Origin: Mallotus nudiflorus
Lineage: Eukaryota; Streptophyta; Magnoliopsida; Malpighiales; Euphorbiaceae
Direction: 5' to 3'
NCBI GenBank assembly: GCA_947683625.1
Contig: CANTUR010000009.1
Location: forward strand, 4,539,501-4,603,500
Length of the DNA stretch: 64,000 bases
Both the position numbers and the translations under genes were made by a program. Below the pieces are notes generated by a model, which did no database searches, was not told the DNA's origin, and saw only the letters and a program-made list of their open reading frames with translations. Below, piece by piece: positions 56,041 to 64,000 of the stretch. Each line of letters opens with the position of its first letter. Within the stretch, counting starts at the first letter, position 1.

Positions 56041-57336
56041 CTATTTTTGGTCCCTTAACTTTTTGAGTTTTTTTTCATTTAGTCCCTATATTTCAAATTG
56101 GCTCTATATGATCCTATACTTTTATTTTTTTTCTTCATTGAGTTCTCATACTTTTATTTTTTATACATTGAATCCATCTGTCAAAATTTTAGTTCCTGTA
56201 TTGAGCATTACATCTAATTAAGTCCTTGTAAAATATTTAATCGACTCCCTATATTTTAAATTGTACTAAATAAATACTCAAAAGTTTCATTTTTTGCCAG
56301 TTAAATCCTTATTTGTGACTTTTTTATCTTAAGAATTAAAATCTTAAAAGATATATTCTTTCATTAATTTTTTTTGGCATATAGTTAAAATATAGTTCAT
56401 TTATTTATAATAAATTTCTATTAATAAAAGATATATATATATATATATATAATTAAAAATATGTATAATAGAAATTCAAATTAAATATATATGATAAATA
56501 TTTTTTTATCTATTTTGATATAAAATATTTTAATTATCATCAGTATTTATATACCTAATTAATAAATATGTAATTTCATTAAATTTTTTTCACTAAAGTA
56601 ACCTAATCAAACTATTAAGAATCTAAATCATTATATTTTAATAATTTTCTTATCTAATTTACATTTAAGTCATTTGATTATAATTTGAAACTTTTAATTT
56701 GGTGAATTAAGACTTCTATATTTACTTATAAAAATGTTAAACAATGTTATAAATATTTTCATATTTTTGCTAATTGATAAATAAATTTAATAAATAAAAG
56801 CATTTCTATCTTAATTAAATGAATGAATTATTGTAGCTTTAAGGTCACATGAATTATAAAATATTTAGTTAATATAATTTTTATTTATTTAATCGTTGTA
56901 TTTTAATTAATGATGATCTAAAATTTAATTTACCATATGTTCAAAAGTGGTATTAGTTACATTTTTAATTAGAATTTTAAATTAGTGAAATCACAAATTT
57001 ATTAATTTTCTATACAAATGCATATTTTATTAACAATCAACTTTAAAAAATTAAAAATAAGGATTTGATTGACTAAAAATAAAAACTATAAGGATTTAAA
57101 TAGTATAAATTAAAAATATAGGGATCTAATTATATATTTTATAAGGTCTAAATTTAATATAGTATTAAATATATGAATTGAAATTCTGACGGAGAATTTC
57201 AATATATAAAAAATAAAAATATAAGGAATCAATGAGGAAAAAAATAAAAGTATAGGAATAACATAGAGCCAAATTGAAATATAGGAATCAATGAAAAGAA
57301 TCGAAAAGTTAAGGGATAAAAAATAGGGATTTTCCT
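56041..57336. mobile_element. Inverted-repeat element nested in the MULE-like element
   Basis: The ends AGGAAAATTCCTATTTTTGG and (in reverse) AGGAAAATCCCTATTTTTTA begin inverted repeats of about 290 bp that contain TTGGCTCTAT and ATACTTTTATTTTTTT-type blocks on both sides. The flanks TTATTAT (56034-56040) and TTATTAT (57337-57343) are a candidate 7-bp duplication, though low in complexity. The 1296-bp element has no coding sequence. Its superfamily is uncertain, with MULE or hAT possible. Confidence 0.65.
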
Positions 57337-57873
57337 TTATTATATAATCTTATATTGATAAAAAAATAAAAATCAATACAGTAAACACTTTTAACTACCA
57401 CTATAAATAATAATAAAATTCTAATTATTTAATTTTTTCACATGTTTATGGAAAACTAAATATTTTTTATATCCTTGAATAATATTGTTAATATCTCAGA
57501 ATTCTCTCTTTGTTTTTTTATCTAATACTTTTTGGTTTGAGCTCTATTAGGAAAATTTCTAAATAAGGTGGTTGAGAGTTGAGAAATAAATTTTTAAAAT
57601 AGTTAAAATTTAAGAATTTCTAGTGAAAAATTAAAAATTTATGAAAAATATTTAGAAACTAATTTTTAAATTTATGTCAAGAGTGACAAAATTAGAATTT
57701 AAAACATTTTCTTACAATTTATTTTTTTCTTATAGGAAAAAGAGGAGAAAATTGGATAGAATTGACACAATTTATAAAATTGAAGGAGCAAATTGAAATG
57801 TCTTTCAAAGTAGAATTCAATTGATAATTAACTTAAAGTTCAACATATAATCTATGGTTTTCCCTAAAATATT

Positions 57874-58420
57874 TATTTATAGTAGAGACAAGTAGTGAAT
57901 AATTGAAAAAATAATATTAATAAATTGAAATTAATGAATGTGAATGTAAAGAATTTGATTTGTAAGAAAAAAATCTACCCCCTACCCCACCCCCCCTTCT
58001 AGCTATTTATAGACAACTAAATTAATTTTTTGAACTTCTTAAAATAACCCTAATAACTAGTTGTTAAATTACAGTTATAGCGGATAAAATTATCTATAAT
58101 AATTTAATTCTTTTTAATTTATAAATTAAAAAATTTGATAAAGGAGGGAAAGGGCAAGTATTTTGCCCCCCTCCACTCACCCACGCATGCATAAGCTGCT
58201 GCATTTGCAATTTGCAATGGTCTATGATTGTTGTAGATTGGAACGATTATAAGACCCTCTTTTTTGTACTATTCAAAATCGGAACTAATAATTCACGATT
58301 TCAAGAGGGTGGAATTAGCCGATTTTGGACTGACTCAATCCAATTGTAGGTTTAATATGTTTCAATCCTGGGTTTAGTAGGATAGATTTGAGATTCGAGT
58401 TGGTCTATGGCTAGGTCTAC
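57874..58420. other. Non-coding spacer
   Basis: Mostly AT-rich, with a short C-rich run (CCCCCTACCCCACCCCCCC) near 57978-57996. No gene, element end or RNA is recognised. Confidence 0.5.
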
Positions 58421-58770
58421 TTGAGTCCATAAGGACCCAAGCTTCACTTCTCCTTACTGATGTAGGATTGGTGCAACATTAGAAGCCCCAAACAAGGGGC
58501 TTTAGGTAGAGAAGATGACCTCATCCCCATAAATAGCACCACTGATGATGTCTAGCCCCATATAAGCTCTCTCTTAAAGTATTATTTGCTTTAACTTAAG
58601 TGGGCCCATATACTACATGGTTTATTACTTTAACTTGGGTGGGCCTATAAACTGCATAGTTTTATCCTTTAATGGAAAAGGTGCCTCACAAGCGAGAAGG
58701 AATATTTAAGTCTATACGGACCCAAGCCCCTTTATTTCCTTACTGATGTGGGATTAAGTGCACCATCTAT
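58421..58770. repeat. Direct repeats about 290 bp apart with an internal duplication
   Basis: AAGGACCCAAGCTTCACTTC plus CCTTACTGATGTAGGATT (about 58429-58475) recurs as CGGACCCAAGCCCC plus CCTTACTGATGTGGGATT (about 58720-58757). Between them, TTAACTTAAGTGGGCCCATA (58588) and TTAACTTGGGTGGGCCTATA (58631) form a 43-bp tandem pair. The small hairpin AAGCCCC/GGGGCTT is at 58483-58502. It may be a small LTR-like (TRIM-type) remnant, but typical ends and a primer site were not found. Confidence 0.4.
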
Positions 58771-58980
58771 GGGGATGAGGAGGAGGAAGCTGGTGGTGCA
58801 CAATTATAGCAAGAGGAGGAGGTTAACATCTTAGGATTAAGTGAAGAAGAATTAAATTTGATGATGTTATTGCTTTAAAGGAGAATAAAGAAGATGATGA
58901 AATTGACATTGATACTGTTGGTTGTGGTGGTGAGGATGAGGAAGAAGAAATTAAAGCAATGATTATTGATGTGGACTAGA
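58771..58980 (+). pseudogene. Remnant of an acidic coding sequence, unknown
   Basis: A frame from about 58850 reads KFDDVIALKENKEDDEIDID, then GGEDEEEEIKAMIIDVD and a stop at 58978. The related text at 53272-53385 shows DVIVLKE and CGGEDKK in a broken frame. Shared coding-like signal in two copies suggests a once-coding part of a dispersed element. No family is recognised. Confidence 0.25.
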
Positions 58981-59880
58981 TAGCTCTATAGTTTATAGAG
59001 CGATTAGGTAGTAGTAAAAGTGTAAGGGTACACAGCAGTAAGTCTAAATCCATTAGAGACAATGAAGCACCCTATGAGTAAAGGCTCCATAAAAGAAATA
59101 GTCCTATTATAAAGCCGATAATTTTTAGCCATATATAAGGGTAAATCCTTGAATAAGCATGGATAAAATTAAAAAAATCTCTTTAAGCAATTACTTTCAT
59201 ACTTCAATATGCATAAAGATCAATGAATAAAATAAAATGAAAACATCAACTCATGTAAATACAAATATTTATTTAAAAGAATGAGATTATAGTCCAAATG
59301 TGATTATAAACAATAATGCTTGTAAGATTTCATTGTAGGACCCAAAAAGTTATTATTCCTTGTATTTACTATTTACTATATTATTATGTAATATTTTGCT
59401 ATAATTTATTATAAGGGTGGAACACAATCTCAATTCTACCAAATTCCAATAAACTTTACCTCTTCTAGGAACTCTAACTAAAGGGTTTGACTTTAAATTA
59501 GTCTATCATATTTAAAGTCTTCGTAAGTTACGTAATACCTCTTATGGCATATATCACTTTATTTCTCTATATTTATCATCATTCTTCTTAAGCTTTTTAG
59601 GTTGATCACCTTTGTTGTAAAAATCTCACCTAAAGGAGGTTTCTCACAAGGATAATGCATAAATATAACAAGACTATAGTTAGGGTTGGGGAAAATAATA
59701 TAATTGATGTAGTGGAAGCTTAGAAATTAGGAATAAATATTGAAAATCTATTTATTCAAACAAATTCAATAATTAATAATGTTAGAAAAATATTAATAGA
59801 CTTCTTTAATGAATATAGATATAATATTAATATTGGTATATCATATTCTACTTCTATTTCTTCTTTTTTTCCTACCACTC
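58981..59880. other. Spacer with dispersed-repeat copy at 59385-59690
   Basis: 59385-59690 is the inverted partner of 53385-53650. The rest is AT-rich with no supported gene. Confidence 0.5.
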
Positions 59881-59924
59881 AAGTGGGATATCTAAAACCT
59901 GAAAATAAAAGGAAAGATTATTGC

Positions 59925-60698
59925 TTGTGACAGAGTTGGCTGGATCCTTAGAATTGAAGAACAAGTGTCCTAAAATAATGAAAATAAAGTAAATGGAGAA
60001 TTTAGCAAACTTGAACAAGCAAATGATAGAAAAGGATATTATTCTTAAATTATATGATGAATGTAAATCTTAGTTTTGTATGTTCATTTAAGTCTTCTCT
60101 TCTACTGTAGTCTAGTTATGTTTTCTTTTATTAGTGTTATGTTTTTGTTCCTTATTTCTTTATTGATTCCAATCTATTTTTCTTATACAAAATAATTGCA
60201 AGAACATTAATTTGATATCCAGTATTTATAACTAGCTTTATTCATATGCTTATATAATCATAATGTAAGAAAATTTAAAAATAATGGTTGCTTAATATAA
60301 TAATAATAGTGTAGCAAGCTATCATTTATTTTTGTATGTCATATGAATTTATTGTTCATTTCATTTTTCTTTAGTTGTTCAACTTTTTATTTTTCTTCTA
60401 CTCAAAATTTTCATGTATGTTTTCATGTTTTTTTTAGTGTGTTTTGTCTAATTTCCTCCTGTATAAAAATTATTACTAATGGTGCATGTTAATAGAAACA
60501 AAAATGAGGAAGGAGTCATGTAAACTTAGCAAGAAAATTCTCAACCTGGAAAAGCCCATCGAAGATGATGAGGACATAGTTGCCAACAAAGAGATGGACA
60601 AAATCCAAAACCAGTTAAAGGAAAAGGAAGAACTCAAAGAATTAATGAGGTTTCTTAATCAAGCTTGCATTATCAAGGAGTGCATTAACGCTAAATAA
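59925..60698 (+). pseudogene. FDM/IDN2-like coiled-coil gene relic, copy 1
   Basis: The first piece (about 59925-60072) reads LVTELAGSLELKNKCPKIMK and then LANLNKQMIEKDIILKLYDE, with one stop. The second (60486-60698) reads RKESCKLSKKILNLEKPIED, then DEDIVANKEMDKIQNQLKEK and LNQACIIKECINAK. The order, the acidic DDED before a coiled coil and the (L/M)NQ-xx-I-x-KE end match the coiled-coil segment just before the XH domain in FDM/IDN2 proteins. Those bind the XS-domain partner complex of RNA-directed DNA methylation. No XS or XH domain is found nearby. The gene name is inferred from motif order alone. Confidence 0.5.
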
Positions 60699-61504
60699 TT
60701 TTAAGATAATTACTATAAGTATATTAAAATGTAATCTTTTTCATTAAATTATTGTTTAAATTAAATATGGTATTAAATGAATGGGTCATTTTGAAATATA
60801 ATTAAAATGGAAGGCAATTACACATCCATTAAGGAGTGTGACAAATAAGTATTTTGATTATTGTTTAGGAGATGTATCAATAATTATCCTCCCTGGATAT
60901 CAGGATAGTTTATGATTGATGGATTTCTAAGTGTTTCTAGTCAAAATGTTGATGTTACTAGTGTATTAAGGTTGCAATAATAAGGTAAAGTGTAAATTGA
61001 GGGATTTTTATTTTGTAGTTTCTATATGGAATATTTAATAGGCTCTTATAGTATAGTTGGATAATGGAAACGCTTATAGGGTTTCCTAGGCATTGCTTCA
61101 TTTTGTGGCTAGCTATTGGGATTAATTTTGATAATTCTTAAGAAAGGTTATGTGAATAAAAGTCATTTAATAAATTATATGTTCTTTTATGTTGCTTGGA
61201 GTCTCCATATTTGTTCTTTAAATGACTTATAGTTCCTTTTTTGCAACTTAAACACGAGCATATTCTTATCAACTCATAATGTAAGAAAATTTAAAAATAA
61301 TAGTGCTTAGTATTATAATAACATTCTAGCAGGCTGTCATTTATTTTTGTACGCCATGAGAATTTATTATTTTTTTCATTTTTCTTTTAGTTGTTCTACT
61401 TTTTATTTTTCTTCTATCAAGGATTTGCATGTGCAATTCTATGTTTTAGTGAGTGTGTCTTGTCCAGTTTCCTTTAATGTTAAAATTATTATTGTTGGTG
61501 CATA

Positions 61505-61727
61505 TTAACTAAAATAAAAATGATCAAGGAGTCATGCAAACTTGGCAAGAAAATTCACAATCTTGAAGGGACAATATAGTTGCCAATAAAGAGATGGACA
61601 AAATCTAAAAGAAATGAAGAAAAAGGAAGAACTAAAAGAATTAAGGGAAACCCATCATCTAGCTCTCATTATGAAAGAGCACTCTAAAATAGAAGAATTT
61701 CAAGATGCTCTTAAGCAATTCATAATA
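61505..61727 (+). pseudogene. FDM/IDN2-like coiled-coil relic, copy 2
   Basis: The piece contains IKESCKLGKKIHNLEGT-like sequence, a deletion over the acidic part, then IVANKEMDKI, KKKEELKELRETHHLALIMK and EEFQDALKQFII, ending in AATA|GTAAGT, a good splice donor. The last block resembles the NDELQ(E/D)A-K-LI motif of FDM/IDN2 proteins and is better kept than in copy 1. One stop interrupts the N-terminal side. The upstream piece (LNKQMIEK) is missing in this copy. Confidence 0.5.
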
Positions 61728-62002
61728 GTAAGTATCTTAAGATGTAATCTCTTTTATCAAAGTTTCCTTTAAATTAAATATGGTATAAAATGAACTGGTT
61801 ATTTTTAAATATAGTTAAAATGGTTAACAATTATATATTCATTAAAGAGTGTGACAAAAAAGCATTTTGATTATTATTTAAGAGATGTATCAACAATTAT
61901 CCTCCCTGGATAGAAGGACAATTTATTATTGATGAATTTTCTAGTGTTTTTGGTCAAAATGTTGACACTCTTATTATACTAAGGTTGAAATGATCAAGTG
62001 AA

Positions 62003-62004
<2 letters not shown>

Positions 62005-62036
<32 letters not shown>
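62005..62036. repeat. (TA)n microsatellite
   Basis: About 15 TA units at a place where the first duplicate (near 60985) has none. Confidence 0.9.
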
Positions 62037-62040
<4 letters not shown>

Positions 62041-62394
62041 AGTTTTTGCATAGAATCATTTGGTAGGTTCTTAAAGTAAAGTTGGTTAATGGAAATGCTT
62101 AAAGAGTGTCCCATATGTGGCTTTATTATATGGCTATCTATGGGATTAAACTTAATAATTCTCAAAAAAGGTTATGTAAATGAAAGTCATTCAATAAATT
62201 ATATGTTCTTTTATGTTATTGTGAGTCTCCACATATGTTTTTTAAATGATTTATAGTTCCTTTTTTGTAGCTCAAACACGAGTATATAGAAGATAAATTT
62301 TGTGGATAGGTTGCAAGAGAAAAGGATAATAACAAAAGAAGTATTATTGGCTATCATTTGAGAACTAAAACTTAAAAATAAAAGGAAAGGTTCA

Positions 62395-63052
62395 ATGCTT
62401 ATGATAAAGTTGGTTGAATCCTTAAAAATGAAGAATAAATGTCTTAAAGCAATAGAGATAAAATACATATAGACTTTAACAACTTTGAACAAGCAAATGA
62501 TAGAAAAGGAGATCATTCTTAAATCATATGATGGAAGTAAAATCTTAGTTTTGTATGTTCATTTGAGTCTTTTCTTGCATTGCAGTCTTATTTTTTTTTA
62601 TAGCATTAGTGTTGTGCTTTTGTTCCTTTTTCCTTCATTAATTTCATTATGTTTTTCTTATCCAAATCAAGTGCATGACCATTAATTTGATATCTAAGAT
62701 TTCTAGCTAGCTTTCTTCATATGCTTATTGACTCATAATGTAAGAAAATTTAAAAATAACAGTTATTTAGTGTTATAAGAACAGTGTAGTAGGCTGTCAT
62801 TTATTTTGTATGCCATGTGAATTTATTATTCATTTCAATTTTCTTTAGCTATTCTGCTTTTTATTTTTCTTCTACTTAATATTTGCATGTATATTTTAAT
62901 GAATATTTTTTGTCAATAAAGAGATGGACAAAATCCAAAAGAAAAGGAAAAGGAAGAACTGAAAGAATTAGTGGTCTCTCAATCAAGTTCTCATTGTTAA
63001 GGAGTACACTAATATTGAATAATTACAAGATGCTTTGAAGTAATTCATAATC
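62395..63052 (+). pseudogene. FDM/IDN2-like coiled-coil relic, copy 3
   Basis: The first piece (about 62395-62550) reads MIKLVESLKMKNKCLKAIEI, then TLTTLNKQMIEKEIILKSYD, close to the KYN-ETS-x-LN-x-x-M-EEKD-LL motif of FDM proteins. The second (about 62915-63052) has KEKEKEELKEL, then with a frameshift LNQVLIVKEYTNIE and LQDAL, ending before a GTAAGT donor. Together the three copies show the same exon pair spread over two to three tandem duplications. All copies are broken. Confidence 0.5.
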
Positions 63053-63060
63053 GTAAGTAT

Positions 63061-64000
63061 CTTGAGATGAAATTTCTTTCATAAAAAATTACATGTAAGC
63101 CTGTTTCAATTTCAACCATCATTAAGAAAAACATGTTGAAATTAATACGGAATTAACCAAAACAAACATAACATTAATGTTGTTGAAAATAAAACCAAAT
63201 TGTAATGATTTTACTTGCATTGTATGAAATAGTAATATTCTCCTTCCCACACCAAACAAATAACTTACATATTATCTCTCTATTTATAGACAACAAAACT
63301 TGAGACATAAACATACAAACCATCATTTGATGAACATATATGATATTTTGCACTTAAACAAAATATGCTAGTAGGAATATAAGTAATAATGGACTTTCAA
63401 ATTGAATATTAACACTAGAATCATATAGGCTAATCAACTTTCATGACCAAAAACCTACTCAAATTCATAGTGAATAAAATCATAAACTCAACTTAAGATT
63501 TCATGAAACAAACTATATTCATCGTTTAATGAATATGAAAATATTTAAAATTACGTTAATCACAATGATATTTGAAATAAATTTGCTCTTATTATGAAAC
63601 AAAATGGTAGGAGAGTGAGAGTACTATGCCATTGCACTAACGAGAATTATATAATGTGCTTGTTGCTCATAACTATTTTATGTTTTTCATGCTAGCTAAT
63701 GGGAAGTGATAGGTACTCATCATTTCATTGGTGGTTGTTGAAGTATATGCATGAAGTATACAAAATCATGTGTGAATAAGATGTTGTACAGACTAGCCTT
63801 CAAAATAGAATTAGTTATTAATAAAAAAATTCTATGACATTAAACCGACTAAATTATAATATAATATATGTATTTAATTTCAAGTAATATATGTACAAAC
63901 TAGATTCTTAATAGAATAAAAGATTCTACAAAGAACTACATGAGAAACCTAAATAGAAATTTAAGATATAAATCTAAATTTTATAATTAAATTGTAAATA
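63061..64000. other. AT-rich sequence without recognised features
   Basis: No open frame, repeat copy, element end or RNA gene could be supported here. Confidence 0.5.

Larger units (their letters stand above)
55270..57864. mobile_element. MULE-like element with about 330-bp terminal inverted repeats
   Basis: The ends are GGGAAA (55270) and TTTCCC (57864). The left arm 55296-55600 and the reverse complement of the right arm agree over long stretches, for example ATTATCAATTGAAT(T/C)CTA and ATTTTATAAATTGTGTCA. Flanks TGAAATATT (55261-55269) and TAAAATATT (57865-57873) are a 9-bp target-site duplication with one mismatch, typical of Mutator-like elements. No transposase is seen. The interior holds a unique stretch (55640-56033) and a nested inverted-repeat element. 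The western copy at 1-5889 belongs to the same family. Confidence 0.7.
60240..63060 (+). repeat. Two-to-three-fold tandem segmental duplication of about 1-1.5 kb
   Basis: ATAATGTAAGAAAATTTAAA occurs near 60258, 61276 and 62736. Each occurrence is followed by GTCATTTATTTTTGTA-like text, then the coiled-coil exon. Copies 1 and 2 also share the downstream 450 bp (TTATCCTCCCTGGATA near 60885 and 61896; GGCTA(G/T)CTAT(T/G)GGGATTAA near 61107 and 62132). Spacing is about 1.0 kb and 1.5 kb. The copies differ at many sites and by indels. Confidence 0.8.

Noticed and set aside
58483..58502. Hairpin AAGCCCC/GGGGCTT as a transcription terminator
   Set aside because: Intrinsic terminators are a bacterial feature, and there is no U-tract or gene upstream.

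Overview
This is an AT-rich eukaryotic window. It looks like repeat-dense heterochromatin from a flowering plant, most likely a dicot. The evidence is the set of element families present: Tat/Ogre- and Athila-type Ty3-gypsy retrotransposons, a Ty1-copia element with a tRNA-iMet primer site, a plant L1-type LINE, MULE-like and hAT-like terminal-inverted-repeat elements, an antisense gene with a plant mobile domain, and relics of a plant-specific FDM/IDN2-type gene. The species cannot be named from this. I see no intact host gene, rRNA, tRNA, CRISPR array or prokaryotic operon. Almost every coding stretch carries stops and frameshifts, so the window is a graveyard of nested insertions.

Layout. 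1-5889: a MULE-like inverted-repeat element, cut by the window edge, split by a minus-strand L1-type LINE (458-5600). 6430-16288: a decayed plus-strand Tat-type element 'Z' (gag, protease, RT, RNase H, start of integrase), interrupted by two solo LTRs (6755-8946 and 11483-13816) of a second Tat family. 16289-23833: fragment 'Y' of that second family in minus orientation (end of the second RNase H, integrase, two antisense genes, tandem repeats), joined head-on to Z. 23834-50139: element 'X', minus strand, of the same family. It has a 5' LTR at 47944-50139, a primer-binding site, gag, protease, RT, RNase H, second RNase H, integrase, two antisense genes, a hairpin-repeat array and a truncated 3' LTR at 23834-25848. 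Its integrase is split by a whole minus-strand Athila-type element (32256-41087) that keeps gag, protease and an ATHILA ORF-1-like gene but has no recognisable reverse transcriptase or integrase. 50140-53270: 5' part of a minus-strand Ty1-copia element that X interrupts. 53271-59700: small repeats, a hAT-like element, and a MULE-like element (55270-57864) with a second inverted-repeat element nested inside it (56041-57336). 59880-63060: three tandem, decayed partial copies of an FDM/IDN2-like coiled-coil gene. The last kilobase is AT-rich with nothing recognisable.

The most interesting material is in X and Y. Between integrase and 3' LTR each carries two genes on the opposite strand: a multi-exon gene with a plant mobile domain (PMD), and a second gene resembling the DUF7745-type proteins found with Tat elements. 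Because they are antisense to the retrotransposon RNA, their introns would not be spliced out of the copied genome and so can persist. Beside the first gene lies an array of about 33 short hairpins with a conserved loop and stems whose two arms change together. GATC-centred palindromes occur upstream of the TATA box in the LTRs and again upstream of the second antisense gene in X, hinting at shared control.
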